A stretch of DNA of 64,000 bases, from the NCBI RefSeq assembly GCF_900520355.1, contig NZ_LS999521.1, positions 2,604,001 to 2,668,000 on the forward strand. Reading direction: 5' to 3'. The notes under the pieces are model-generated. The model was not told the origin of the DNA. It was given only the letters and a program-made list of their open reading frames with translations, and made no database searches. Shown in pieces: positions 19,666 to 29,283 of the stretch. Position numbers and translations under genes: made by a program. Position 1 is the stretch's first letter. Every line of letters starts with the position of its first letter. The stretch is from Acinetobacter calcoaceticus. Lineage in GTDB: Bacteria > Pseudomonadota > Gammaproteobacteria > Pseudomonadales > Moraxellaceae.

Positions 19666-22104
19666 TTAATTACGCTTAAAAAGCTGGCTAAGCCAGTTCA
19701 TTAATTCAGATAAGAAATCAAAAATACCATTTTTCTTATCATCATCGGGATGGCTTGAGTCTTTTCCATTTAAATCTAGATCGACAATTACAGGGTCGTG
19801 GTCCGAAGAACGATAAGCATCTTCACCATAGAACAATGCCTTTTGCTCATCCGTTTTATATTCTTCGTTGTAATCTAGAACGGTTGGCTCATCTGCATTG
19901 ATATGCCATGCAAAGGTTCTGACTACTTTTGGATATAAAGCTGCGTCTGCAATTGCATGATCTAAGTTACCTGCTCCACCATTGCCGTTGGCATCACTCG
20001 CAACACCAAAAACATAGCTATATGCCTGAGTGCCCTGACCTACCTTAGCGTCATTAAGTAAAATTTTATAATTCGCTTTTTCAAATGACAAAATAGGTTC
20101 TTCTTTTGCGTAACTATTCATATCCCCGACAAGCAAAGCATTTTGCTTAGGTACTTGAGTTGGATTTTTCGCTAACCATTGAACAATTTGATCAACTGCT
20201 TTCACACGAGTTGGATTCCAGCAACCTTGACCATCTTTTTGGTCTGCATCACTAGAGTTAGCATCCACCCCACTACAGCTTTTAGATTTAAGATGGTTTG
20301 GAATAACGGTAAAGGTTTTATTACCACGAACTGCTTGGAAACTTTGCGCCAATGTCGTTCGGTTCTTGTCCCCTAAATCAAGCACAACAGGCTTATTTAA
20401 TGGTTTAACACGTTTGCTGTTATAGATAATGGCAACCGCAATTGCATCAGTACCTAAACGATCCAGATTTTCAGGAACAACGTATTTCCAATCACTACCT
20501 AAAGCTTTGGTCAAATTAGCAATAGCACTGTCTGGACCATAACCGTTGTTGGTAATTTCCATCAAACCGTATACATCGGCATCAATCGCTTTGAGTGCAC
20601 TCACAATTTTACGATGCTGTTTATCAAACTCAGCTTGGGTCGTTGCACCACGTTCTGTTGGGAAACCTGTTGCGCCGTTGTCATAATTCAAAACGTTAAA
20701 TGAAGCAACACGAATATGATTGGCATTTTTGGTAAGGACACTTTGACGCGGATTTGGTTGAGCAATAACTTCAGGTTGATTGCGCCCAAGCACAGGTTGC
20801 ACACGCCAACCATTAAAACGGTACTCTAAAATACCTTCAGCATTTTTAAGTTGATAACCCGAGCGTAGCGTATTGGCAGCACTAAAATTACTTGGTAACC
20901 ATGGCGTACGGTTTTGGTTGTTATAACCATCATCAAAAATAATTTTCGATAATAAGTTTTTCTGAGCTAGGGCTTTGGCTTCAGGAGACAGCGCAGGAAA
21001 TAAATTGGTTGGAATATATAAACGGCCTAAACTTAGCGATAACTCACCATAGCGACCATAATTATAGTTCTCACTCACCGTTAAAGTCTGAGGTAATTTG
21101 ACCAACATACCTTGATAACGCTGCGGAGAATTAATTGAGCCACCTGTTAAACTAGCAAACGGAAGTTCAAGGCTAATCGGCTGAACCTGATTTGCCATAT
21201 TGCTATTACAGGTTTGAATATCTTGTTGTAATTGATCTATCTGTAGCTGATTTTGGTAGCTTGTTAAACGGCCACGTAAAATAACTTCATCGCCAACTTG
21301 TCCACCTTTTACAGCGCTGCTATTTGGAATATAAATAAAAATTGCATTACTGACATTTGCTCTAGCCTTCGTATCAGGCGTCTGAACATAAAAACCAGAG
21401 AATCCATTGGCATAACGATAGTCAGCCGTAATCACACCACGCACAGTATAAGTCTGGTCTTGAGTTGCTGCCGCTAAGTCAGCAATCGCTGTATCTGAGC
21501 TTGAACAACTGACTGATTCAACTGGAGGCTGTGTTGTAGAGCCCGATAAATTTGAAAAGTCATTTCGGTTTGTCCAAGCCGACCATGAATGATCCAAATC
21601 AAATGCTGCTGTTGCATCAACACTTAAAGCTGGGTTTTCTGTTTCAATACGCTTAAAACTATTTCCGAGGCTTGAAACTGCCGTCCCCCATCCCGCTGCT
21701 GGGCGTTCACCAATCCGGCCAAAACGGTCTACAGGTGTACCTTTATAAACGAGTACAACGGCATCGTCACCATTAAAAGATAGCGCTGCAACCTGATTAA
21801 CTTTGCTTCCAAGTTCTGTTTGCAACTCAGAGCGACCCACCAAAAACTTTTGCTTACTGGTTAACGTACCTTGTAAACGAAAAGTTGCTGTTTTTGCAGT
21901 TCCGCCATTATTAAATTGTTGAATCTCATAATCGGCTAAATTGACTGTAGTGCCATCTGGATTATAAATTTCCAAACCTTTTTTATTGCTGCTGCCATCA
22001 ACATATTGGCTAAACATGAGCTGTGCCTGAGCAACAGAACTATATGAAAATGCGCCTAATGCACTTAAAAAGACCGAAAGTGTTCTTAATTGAAAAGTTT
22101 TCAT
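19666..22104 (-). CDS. ExeM/NucH-family extracellular endonuclease
   Basis: This 812-residue secreted protein has a signal peptide (cleavage probably near AQA, residues 26-28), a lamin-tail-like domain (about 28-150; LEIYNPDGTTVNLADYEIQ), an OB-fold-like region (about 200-300; YTVRGVITADY) and a C-terminal endonuclease/exonuclease/phosphatase domain (about 465-790) with VASFNVLNY, IPNHLKSKSC, GDMNSY and SSDHDPVIVD, where the metal and catalytic Asp/His residues lie. It probably degrades extracellular DNA for nutrients or biofilm remodelling. A C-terminal hydrophobic and basic end (FDFLSELMNWLSQLFKRN) may act in anchoring or export. I see no clear ribosome binding site before the ATG. Confidence 0.88.
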   Translation of the reverse strand: MKTFQLRTLSVFLSALGAFSYSSVAQAQLMFSQYVDGSSNKKGLEIYNPDGTTVNLADYEIQQFNNGGTAKTATFRLQGTLTSKQKFLVGRSELQTELGSKVNQVAALSFNGDDAVVLVYKGTPVDRFGRIGERPAAGWGTAVSSLGNSFKRIETENPALSVDATAAFDLDHSWSAWTNRNDFSNLSGSTTQPPVESVSCSSSDTAIADLAAATQDQTYTVRGVITADYRYANGFSGFYVQTPDTKARANVSNAIFIYIPNSSAVKGGQVGDEVILRGRLTSYQNQLQIDQLQQDIQTCNSNMANQVQPISLELPFASLTGGSINSPQRYQGMLVKLPQTLTVSENYNYGRYGELSLSLGRLYIPTNLFPALSPEAKALAQKNLLSKIIFDDGYNNQNRTPWLPSNFSAANTLRSGYQLKNAEGILEYRFNGWRVQPVLGRNQPEVIAQPNPRQSVLTKNANHIRVASFNVLNYDNGATGFPTERGATTQAEFDKQHRKIVSALKAIDADVYGLMEITNNGYGPDSAIANLTKALGSDWKYVVPENLDRLGTDAIAVAIIYNSKRVKPLNKPVVLDLGDKNRTTLAQSFQAVRGNKTFTVIPNHLKSKSCSGVDANSSDADQKDGQGCWNPTRVKAVDQIVQWLAKNPTQVPKQNALLVGDMNSYAKEEPILSFEKANYKILLNDAKVGQGTQAYSYVFGVASDANGNGGAGNLDHAIADAALYPKVVRTFAWHINADEPTVLDYNEEYKTDEQKALFYGEDAYRSSDHDPVIVDLDLNGKDSSHPDDDKKNGIFDFLSELMNWLSQLFKRN

Positions 22105-22249
22105 GAGTAAAAATGTTCGTTTGAAATTTATATAGATTCATAGATTAAATATTGAACATGACATCTACATGAAGAAAAACACCGAAACATTTGACTTGAC
22201 CACCCGAAGACTTAAAATACCGCATTTGAATTTCAATATTGCCAAGGTT

Positions 22250-22966
22250 ATGTCGATCGATCAGTTAGAAACGCAAATTGCAGACTTAGACAATTTGCCT
22301 GAACACCGTGAAATTGTGACGTTTATGCGTCGTTCAGCACCACTTAATACGTCTCAACGCACGGCATTAGAACAACATCGCGATTTAATTTTGGAATATC
22401 CTGTTGGCGACTTACGTCAACACTTCGAACACCCAGAGCGTCCTTTAACTGTTGAAATCGGTTTTGGTATGGGTCGTTCGTTAGTACTTATGGCAAAAGC
22501 GAACCCTGAACGTAACTATGTGGGTATTGAAGTCCATGTACCTGGTATTGCTCAATGCCTATATGAAGCAGGTATAGCCGAAGTTAAAAACTTACGTGTA
22601 CTTGATGCAGACGCGATTCAGGTTTTACGTGAAATGCCAGATAACAGCATTAACTGCGTACAACTTTACTTCCCTGACCCTTGGCAAAAGAAACGTCATT
22701 TTAAACGCCGTTTTGTTGCCCATGAGCGTATGCCATTGGTTGAACAAAAACTTGAGCTTGGCGGTACGTTCCATGCTGCAACAGATTGGGAACCGTACGC
22801 AGAATGGATGCTTGATGTATTAGATAACCGTCCAGACCTTGAAAATTTGGCAGGTAAAGGCAACAGTTACCCTCGCCCAGACTGGCGACCAGTGACTAAG
22901 TTTGAACGCCGTGGTATTGAGTCAGGTCATAAGATTAATGACTTTATTTTTAAAAAGATTAGGTAA
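22250..22966 (+). CDS. trmB: TrmB, tRNA (guanine-N7-)-methyltransferase
   Basis: TrmB makes m7G46 in the tRNA variable loop using SAM. It has 238 residues. The SAM motif VEIGFGMGRSLVLMAKANP, NYVGIEVH, and the family signature YFPDPWQKKRHFKRR are clear. I chose the ATG at 22250 because the product MSIDQLETQ starts like other TrmB proteins; the frame is open back to an ATG at 22169, which would add 27 residues of unusual composition, and neither has an ideal ribosome binding site (AAGG at 22244 is too close). It is divergent from the nuclease gene. Confidence 0.94.
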   Translation: MSIDQLETQIADLDNLPEHREIVTFMRRSAPLNTSQRTALEQHRDLILEYPVGDLRQHFEHPERPLTVEIGFGMGRSLVLMAKANPERNYVGIEVHVPGIAQCLYEAGIAEVKNLRVLDADAIQVLREMPDNSINCVQLYFPDPWQKKRHFKRRFVAHERMPLVEQKLELGGTFHAATDWEPYAEWMLDVLDNRPDLENLAGKGNSYPRPDWRPVTKFERRGIESGHKINDFIFKKIR

Positions 22967-22971
22967 ATAAT

Positions 22972-23004
22972 AAAAAGGCTTAGAATCACTCTAAGCCTTT
23001 TTTC
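22972..23004 (+). terminator. Terminator of trmB
   Basis: A 13-bp stem, AAAAAGGCTTAGA with TCTAAGCCTTTTT, has a 5-nt loop. Confidence 0.93.
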
Positions 23005-23160
23005 TTTTGATTATAAAAAATTATATAAGTAAAAAATCTATCTTATTCACTGCGCCAATCTATTCATTTCTTCTTTCCAATTAATCATTGCCAATCGAGC
23101 CAAATCTAGATATTTATAGAAATACTTACTTGTCACACTAAAAATCGATAAGGACAACAC

Positions 23161-23787
23161 ATGCTAAAAATCTTAGGTCGCGATAACTCCATTAATGTTC
23201 GCAAAGTCTTATGGCTCTGCGAAGAATTAGATCTTGAATATGAAAGAGAAGATTGGGGAAGAGGCGTTCGTTCAGCACAATCTCCTGAATTTTTAGAATT
23301 AAACCCAAATGGGCAAATCCCTGTTGTTTTAGACGGTGATTTAGTACTTTGGCAGTCCAACAGTATTATCCGTTATCTAGCAAATGCTTATGACAAAGAG
23401 TATCTGCTTTACCCTACACAAGCGAAAGAAAGATTTTTTGTAGATCAATGGCTTGATTGGCAAGCGATAGAGCTGAATAACAGCTGGACTTATACGATTA
23501 TGTCCCTGCTGAGACATTCACCAAATCACCAAGATCCAAACTTATTACAACAAGGTATTGATAACTGGAATCGTCATATGCAGATTCTCGATCAACAACT
23601 TGCAAAAACTCAAGCCTATGTTGCAGGTACAGAGTTCACTCTAGCTGATATTCCAATTGGTCTTTCTGTACAACGCTGGAAGGCAACGCCTTTTGACCAT
23701 CCAACGCTTGACCATGTTGACCAATATTTTGAACGCTTAAATCAACGTGCGGGATTTTTAAAATGGGGAAATAACGGTGAACCTTAA
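23161..23787 (+). CDS. Glutathione S-transferase family protein
   Basis: This 208-residue protein starts MLKILGRDNSINVRKVLW, with Ser10 or Asn12 near the glutathione site, NGQIPVVLDGD (cis-Pro) and QSNSIIRYLA (gamma-glutamyl-binding Ser), followed by the all-helical C-terminal domain. It resembles GstB-like enzymes. The substrate is unknown. AAGGA is 8 nt before the ATG. It ends 14 bp before a convergent gene. Confidence 0.87.
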   Translation: MLKILGRDNSINVRKVLWLCEELDLEYEREDWGRGVRSAQSPEFLELNPNGQIPVVLDGDLVLWQSNSIIRYLANAYDKEYLLYPTQAKERFFVDQWLDWQAIELNNSWTYTIMSLLRHSPNHQDPNLLQQGIDNWNRHMQILDQQLAKTQAYVAGTEFTLADIPIGLSVQRWKATPFDHPTLDHVDQYFERLNQRAGFLKWGNNGEP

Positions 23788-23801
23788 TTTTTAAATGAGC
23801 T

Positions 23802-24581
23802 TTAAGCTGAGTGATGGCGTTGTAAGATGCCATCACTTAAAAGTTGATAGACCTGTTTTAAATCATCTCGTTCTGCTTGAGCTAATAAGTTTTGATGCAT
23901 GGTCAAGATATTTTGATCGCCTCGTACTGCGGGCCCAGTTTGCATGTGCTTTGGATCATTTTCAGTAGCTTTTTTTGCTGTTTCCAGAATTAAAGGATAA
24001 AGCAAGCTAAAGTCGACCTGCTCTTCATCTGTAACCTGCTTTGCCATGTCAAAACAATAATTACTAAAATTACAGGCAAACACTGCCGCCAAATGCAAAG
24101 TTAAGCGCTGCTTTGAGGTGTATTGATATACTCGATTACTTAGGCTATTTGCTAAATCTGAAAGTAAGATTAAGTCATCTTTATAAATTGCTTCAACAAA
24201 CAACGGCGTTGCAGACCAGTCAACCTCTCTTTCAAAGCTAAATGTTTGTAATGGATAAAACACCCCTGCTTTTTCATGCACATGACTGATGACTTCAATA
24301 TTAGTGCTACCCGAAGTGTGGACAATAAGTATTTCAGGAAATAATTCATGAACCTGTTTTGCAAGCTCAGCAATTGCACTATCTGAAACTGCCAGAATAA
24401 TTAAATCAGATATTTGAAAATCTTGAAGAGACTGGCATGCTTTCGCTTGAATTTTCTCTGCAAATTTTTGGGTTTTATCAAAATCACGTGCATAGACTTG
24501 TACGATGTTATGCCCTTGAGCCAAGAGTACCTTTGCCAAATGAAAGGCAACTCGTCCACTTCCTATCAAACTGATTTTCAT
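23802..24581 (-). CDS. Rossmann-like and DUF2520 domain protein
   Basis: This 259-residue protein has an N-terminal dinucleotide fold with GSGRVAFHLAKVL near residue 7, AVSDSAI and VHTSGS, then the DUF2520 helical domain with YPLQTFS and GPAVRGD. It is related to ketopantoate reductase and 6-phosphogluconate dehydrogenase-like oxidoreductases; substrate and cofactor are not established. A 7-bp hairpin (TGATGGC with GCCATCA, 23811-23835) overlaps its 3' end, without a T-run. Confidence 0.85.
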   Translation of the reverse strand: MKISLIGSGRVAFHLAKVLLAQGHNIVQVYARDFDKTQKFAEKIQAKACQSLQDFQISDLIILAVSDSAIAELAKQVHELFPEILIVHTSGSTNIEVISHVHEKAGVFYPLQTFSFEREVDWSATPLFVEAIYKDDLILLSDLANSLSNRVYQYTSKQRLTLHLAAVFACNFSNYCFDMAKQVTDEEQVDFSLLYPLILETAKKATENDPKHMQTGPAVRGDQNILTMHQNLLAQAERDDLKQVYQLLSDGILQRHHSA

Positions 24582-24608
24582 TTTAACCCAACACTATTTA
24601 TCTCTATA

Positions 24609-24640
24609 AAAAAAGCTTCTCAAAATGAGAAGCTTTTTTC
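24609..24640 (-). terminator. Terminator of the OmpA-family gene
   Basis: AAAAAAGCTTCTC pairs with GAGAAGCTTTTTT (13 bp, 5-nt loop). It lies downstream of the minus-strand OmpA-like gene and upstream of the DUF2520 gene, and separates them. Confidence 0.92.
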
Positions 24641-24675
24641 AAATTAAAATAACTAATTTTTCATAAATCAGTCGA

Positions 24676-26097
24676 TTATTGGGCTACTGAAAACTCAATA
24701 CGACGGTTTTTAAAGCGACCTTCATCAGTTGTATTTTCAGCAACCGGTTGATCAGAACCATGACCCTGTGCAACTAATTTAGACGCATCTACACCTTTAG
24801 ATGTTAAATAATCTACAACTGCTTGAGCACGACGTTGAGACAAAGCTTTATTTGCAGCAGCATTACCAGTTGAGTCGGTATGACCACCTACATTTAATTT
24901 GACGCTAGTCACTTTATTTAAAAGTGTTGCAGCTTGATCAAGAATGGCTTTGTTATCTGCAGGTATATCACTTGAACCACTCGCAAAATTAATAATTTGC
25001 AAGTTAAGCGCTTTGACCAAAGCATTTACATCGACATTGTTCGGGTCAATTGAGCCTAGAGCAGTTTGCGAAGCAGTTAAGCTATTGCTTACAGATTGCT
25101 CAGCTGTTGCTGGTGCTGTACCAACAACCTCAGTATGTGGCACCAATGCTTTTACTTTTGCAGTTAAAGCTTCTAATGCTGCCGCATCGCCCGCTTTCAA
25201 AGTAATTTTGTCGCCAACCCATTCTAAAGATGCATTTGGCACACCTTTTAATGCACCTAACACACCTGCAAGCGCATCTTTATCTGTAAATGAAGCCGCA
25301 TAAGTTTGGCTTGTATCTACATTACAATCTTGAGTTGTCGAAAAAACCTTCTTAACGTTGGTTTGTAGCGTTGCCAAGAAGCCTTGATCACCAATCCCAG
25401 CCTGACACTGACTCACTGCCCCTTTATCATCTGTACTTAAAGTTAAGCTAGCGGGTGCAGCAGCAGCTTCAACACCACTTGCAGCTGACGGTTCTGGTGC
25501 TGGTACAGCTTCTTTATGCTGACAAGAACGCCATAGCCAAGCAATGATAAGACCCAAAATAATGAGGGCAATAATGGGCAAAAACCCACGAGACTTACCT
25601 GTATTTTCAGTTGCTGCAGCTAATGGTGGAGCTGTTGAAGTTGAATGAGGAACCGAAGATAAGCCTGCACCAACACCTAAAGGCGCTAATAGACCCACTG
25701 CCCATGCTGGTAAATATGAACGAATAGTATCTGCATGTTGGCGCAAGTAATTCACAATACTTTGTTGATCATTTCCGGCAACATCTGAAATTGCATTAAG
25801 GCTAGGTTTAATTGCACTGTTGAGTGTACTTTCTATTTCATTATTTGGTGCTGTACCGCTTAAATGGGTAAGCACGGTATTCTTGATTTGGTCATTATGA
25901 GAAAAAAGGTCTGATAAAGAAGGAGCCAAACTGTTTTTCAATTGTCCGATAAGATCAGGTTTAGCAGCTAATAATGAAAGTAAAATTGGATAAAACTTAG
26001 ATAAAGCATTCGATTTTTCGCCTAGGTATCCATCCTGTTCATCTAATAATATTGAAGATACTTTTTCTTTAAGCAATTCTATAGGGTTTATCGACAT
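24676..26097 (-). CDS. OmpA-family peptidoglycan-associated membrane protein
   Basis: This 473-residue protein has a cytoplasmic or soluble N-terminal region (1-140) with no signal peptide, one transmembrane segment (about 172-192; FLPIIALIILGLIIAWLW), an Ala/Pro-rich linker, a BON-like stretch (about 225-320) and a C-terminal OmpA domain (about 365-473) with the peptidoglycan-binding pattern NVGGHTDSTGNAAANKALSQRR and NRRIEF. It probably spans the inner membrane and holds the wall. GGGAGAA precedes the ATG. The N-terminal half resembles DUF937/YidB-like helical proteins, but I am not sure of that. Confidence 0.75.
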   Translation of the reverse strand: MSINPIELLKEKVSSILLDEQDGYLGEKSNALSKFYPILLSLLAAKPDLIGQLKNSLAPSLSDLFSHNDQIKNTVLTHLSGTAPNNEIESTLNSAIKPSLNAISDVAGNDQQSIVNYLRQHADTIRSYLPAWAVGLLAPLGVGAGLSSVPHSTSTAPPLAAATENTGKSRGFLPIIALIILGLIIAWLWRSCQHKEAVPAPEPSAASGVEAAAAPASLTLSTDDKGAVSQCQAGIGDQGFLATLQTNVKKVFSTTQDCNVDTSQTYAASFTDKDALAGVLGALKGVPNASLEWVGDKITLKAGDAAALEALTAKVKALVPHTEVVGTAPATAEQSVSNSLTASQTALGSIDPNNVDVNALVKALNLQIINFASGSSDIPADNKAILDQAATLLNKVTSVKLNVGGHTDSTGNAAANKALSQRRAQAVVDYLTSKGVDASKLVAQGHGSDQPVAENTTDEGRFKNRRIEFSVAQ

Positions 26098-26247
26098 TGG
26101 TTATTCTCCCGAATCTTATACGTCGTAACCAGCAACTTTTGATTATTCAAATAGTTCTCTTTGCTGATAGTTTTTTATTCTAATCTTCCTTCAACCTTTT
26201 GTTGTTTTTTATATAATTTATATACAATTTTCCATCTAGTATTTACA

Positions 26248-26280
26248 AAACAGGCAGATCGTATTGATCTGCCTGTTTAT
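26248..26280 (-). terminator. Terminator of the pyrB-pyrC' operon
   Basis: AAACAGGCAGATC pairs with GATCTGCCTGTTT (13 bp, 5-nt loop), just beyond the pyrC' stop. Confidence 0.85.
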
Positions 26281-26310
26281 ATTTTAAAATTACTTTAACT
26301 AATCGTCTGA

Positions 26311-27546
26311 TTATTTAGCAAAAGTCTGAAGCACTTTACCCGTTAAGGTTTGTCCTAACAAAGGGGTGTTTTTCCCTTGCGATAAAATAGTATCTTTGCT
26401 TACTGTCCAGTTTAAAGCAGGATCTACCAATACCCATCCGGCTTCATCTTCCCAACGTGAGGTCATATTGGCAACCTGCGCTGGTACGCTCGTTACTTTA
26501 GCAACCCATTCGAGTGGTTCGAATAAACCCTCATTAATGAGTTGAATCCCTAAAGATACATAGGTATCAAAAGCTGTAATACCCGGCTGAGTTTCTGCAA
26601 ATGGCGCCATTTTTGCCGAACTGCTTAAAGGCTCATGGTGCGTACAAATTGCATCAATTACACCTTCTTTTAATCCTTGACGTAAAAGTTCTTTATCTTG
26701 CTCAGAACGTAATGGTGGGCGAACGTGTGCAAGTGAATTAAAACCGTCTATTAAATGTTCAGTTAAATGTAGCTGGTGCATTGCAACATCGGCAGTCACA
26801 GGTAAGCCCTTTGCTTTAGCAGCACGAATTAGGTCAACCGATGCACCACAAGACAACAAACCAAAGTGAGCTTTTACGCCAGTTGCTTCAATCATAAGCA
26901 AATATTTGGCAATCGCTACAGTTTCAGCAAGCGCCGGAATCATTGGCAGACCTTGGCGAGAAGCAATAAAACCTTCGTGTGTACATCCATCTTTAGCAAT
27001 CTGTGGTTCTTCGGCATAGAACACAACCGTTAAGCCAAGACCCGCTGCATATTCCAAAGTACGAATAACCACATCATCATTTTCAAAAGCGGCGTTGGCA
27101 TTTGAAACAGCAGTACAACCACCCTTTTTCAAGCCAGCCATATTTGCAGGTTGTTTACCATTTAAGCCTTGCGTCTGAGCACCAATGATATGCATATGAA
27201 TGCCACCATCAAGCCATGCCTTTTCAATCAAGCCATGAATGAGGGCACCGTTGTCTTGTACAATCGGCTTTGAGTCTGGTGGGGTAATGACATGCAGAAT
27301 ACCATTAGCACGTGCTGCCTTACCTTCAGATTTAAGTGTACCGTGTTGCTGTTGGCCAGGTTCACGTAAACGTGCGCACAAATCAACCATGGTTGGCATT
27401 AACCATTTGCCTTGGCCATCAAGTGTTTGTTCAACTTGCTCTACTGGAGCAATCAGCTTGCCATTTTGAATATATACAGTTTGTACGTTGTCTGTTTTCT
27501 GGATTGGGTCTAACACACGTACATTTTCAATTTTTACAATACTCAT
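26311..27546 (-). CDS. Dihydroorotase-like PyrC' (probably non-catalytic ATCase partner)
   Basis: This 411-residue amidohydrolase-fold protein is encoded 12 bp after pyrB. In active dihydroorotases the first metal-binding motif is D-x-H-x-H-LREPG; here it reads DLCARLREPG, so both histidines are missing, as in the inactive dihydroorotase of Pseudomonas that is needed for assembly of the large ATCase complex. I chose the second ATG (27546), which has AAGGA 9 nt upstream; an in-frame ATG nine bases earlier is inside that spacing. An active PyrC should be encoded elsewhere. Confidence 0.9.
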   Translation of the reverse strand: MSIVKIENVRVLDPIQKTDNVQTVYIQNGKLIAPVEQVEQTLDGQGKWLMPTMVDLCARLREPGQQQHGTLKSEGKAARANGILHVITPPDSKPIVQDNGALIHGLIEKAWLDGGIHMHIIGAQTQGLNGKQPANMAGLKKGGCTAVSNANAAFENDDVVIRTLEYAAGLGLTVVFYAEEPQIAKDGCTHEGFIASRQGLPMIPALAETVAIAKYLLMIEATGVKAHFGLLSCGASVDLIRAAKAKGLPVTADVAMHQLHLTEHLIDGFNSLAHVRPPLRSEQDKELLRQGLKEGVIDAICTHHEPLSSSAKMAPFAETQPGITAFDTYVSLGIQLINEGLFEPLEWVAKVTSVPAQVANMTSRWEDEAGWVLVDPALNWTVSKDTILSQGKNTPLLGQTLTGKVLQTFAK

Positions 27547-27558
27547 GTGATCCATTCC

Positions 27559-28575
27559 TTACAACGTAATCGCTTCAATTAAACCTTGCTCTTGGAGTTG
27601 GCCTTGCATTGACAGTGCCAACACAGCCATACGTACAGCAATACCGTTGGTTACTTGTTTTAAAATAACCGACTGGTCTCCATCCGCAACACTTGAGTCA
27701 ATTTCCACACCACGATTCATTGGCCCCGGATGCATCACGATACAGTCCGGTTTAGCCAAACCAAGACGTTCTTTGTTTAGGCCATACATTCGGTAGAATT
27801 CAGACTGTGAAGATAATGCTGGAGAGTCAATACGCTCATTTTGAATACGTAGAGCAATAATCACATCACAATCTGTGATCCCTGCATCCATGTTGTTAAA
27901 CAAACGGACATGTTCGCCATATTCGGAAAAGCCCACTGGTAATAACGTATTCGGTGCAATCACACGAATATCTTTACAGCCTAGTGTTTGTAATGCAGCC
28001 ACATCAGAACGTGCTACACGAGAATGTTTAATGTCACCAATAATGGCAACGCTCAACTCTTCAAACGGTTTCTTTGTTTCACGGCGAATTGTAAGCATAT
28101 CGAGCATCGCTTGCGTTGGGTGGGCATGACGACCATCTCCAGCATTAATAATCGCGACCTTTGGACACACATCTTTAGCAATGAAATGTGCAGCACCCGA
28201 AGATGAATGGCGGACAACAAAAATATCTGCAGCCATTGCTTCAAGGTTCCAGAGCGTATCTCGTAGTGTTTCACCTTTTGATGTACTTGAACGTGCAATA
28301 TCAATATTCAATACATTGGCAGACAAGCGTTTTGCTGCTGCTTCAAAAGTAGTACGAGTACGGGTGGAGTTTTCAAAGAAAAGATTCATCACCGTCAACC
28401 CTTCTAAGAGCGGACGGTTAATTAAATTATTATTATCATCTAAAAAGCTTTGTGCGGTATCTAAAATCTTAGTGAGGTTTTCTTTTGAAAGCCCCTCAAT
28501 TGTTAAAAAATGTTTTAAATTTCCGTCTTGATTGAGCTGAACCTGACTCGGCTGATGCAACGCTGCAATATGCAT
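27559..28575 (-). CDS. pyrB: PyrB, aspartate carbamoyltransferase catalytic subunit
   Basis: PyrB makes carbamoyl aspartate in de novo pyrimidine synthesis. It has 338 residues with the carbamoyl phosphate motif [13 protein letters not shown] (near 67-79), the HPTQ loop, and RIQNER plus [10 protein letters not shown] near the C-terminus. A short N-terminal extension of about 20 residues precedes the core, as in Pseudomonas-type ATCases that pair with an inactive dihydroorotase. AGGAA precedes the ATG. It is the first gene of the two-gene operon with pyrC'. Confidence 0.96.
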   Translation of the reverse strand: MHIAALHQPSQVQLNQDGNLKHFLTIEGLSKENLTKILDTAQSFLDDNNNLINRPLLEGLTVMNLFFENSTRTRTTFEAAAKRLSANVLNIDIARSSTSKGETLRDTLWNLEAMAADIFVVRHSSSGAAHFIAKDVCPKVAIINAGDGRHAHPTQAMLDMLTIRRETKKPFEELSVAIIGDIKHSRVARSDVAALQTLGCKDIRVIAPNTLLPVGFSEYGEHVRLFNNMDAGITDCDVIIALRIQNERIDSPALSSQSEFYRMYGLNKERLGLAKPDCIVMHPGPMNRGVEIDSSVADGDQSVILKQVTNGIAVRMAVLALSMQGQLQEQGLIEAITL

Positions 28576-28699
28576 AATGGATTCCTATGGGTCGAATCGC
28601 GAAAACGTGCATAGTGTAGCTGAATTCCGCTCTTTTCGCAGAAGAACTTTACAGAATAAGGCCCTAAATTGACCAGAAAATTTAAGACCGTGATCTAGA

Positions 28700-29044
28700 C
28701 TATCTCAATGCACCTATATAATGGTGTGGAACTTGTGCCCGATAAATTTCTTCGGCGGTGATTTCTGAATCTTCATCGGCTTTAACAATAGCAATTTTTT
28801 CTTTTTCAGAAGGTTCAGGTAGCGTGTCTACCAACATTTTTAATCTCTCAACGCATCGTCTTAAATCGTCATCCTCTGTTTCTAATGCCAGCGCAATTAC
28901 ATACTTTGCGTAATCTTTATTTTGAATCACGTACATTGCATCTATTACTCGCCCTGTCACTCTACGCATACGTACATATATTTGTGTGGTTACTGAAAAA
29001 GCATCCGCATTAGCAATAAAACCATTCCCCATCATGTCTTTCAT
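28700..29044 (-). CDS. Conserved hypothetical protein
   Basis: I do not recognise this 114-residue protein. It has an RVTGRVIDAMYVIQNKDYAKYVIALALE core predicted as alpha/beta, then an acidic, Glu-rich helical tail (EPSEKEKIAIVKADEDSEITAEEI). There is no signal peptide or membrane segment. GGGGATG precedes the ATG, supporting translation. It lies alone upstream of pyrB, 124 bp away, in the same orientation, and I see no obvious terminator between them. Confidence 0.6.
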   Translation of the reverse strand: MKDMMGNGFIANADAFSVTTQIYVRMRRVTGRVIDAMYVIQNKDYAKYVIALALETEDDDLRRCVERLKMLVDTLPEPSEKEKIAIVKADEDSEITAEEIYRAQVPHHYIGALR

Positions 29045-29283
29045 TTATAACATCCCCATCCATTAAAATTATAAAAATGGTTAAAAACCGACTATGTCTG
29101 TTAAATAAATAACCATCCATAATATTGGTCTAGCAAAATACATACCATTTTCAAGCTATTCCTCTTTAAAAATCAGTTTATTGGTTGCTAAATGATAGGT
29201 TGCAATAATTTAAAAACCTTTAGGCATCAAAATACGTTAAACTTTGCATCGTTAATATTTATATGTTTTGGTCAATCGAGTTT

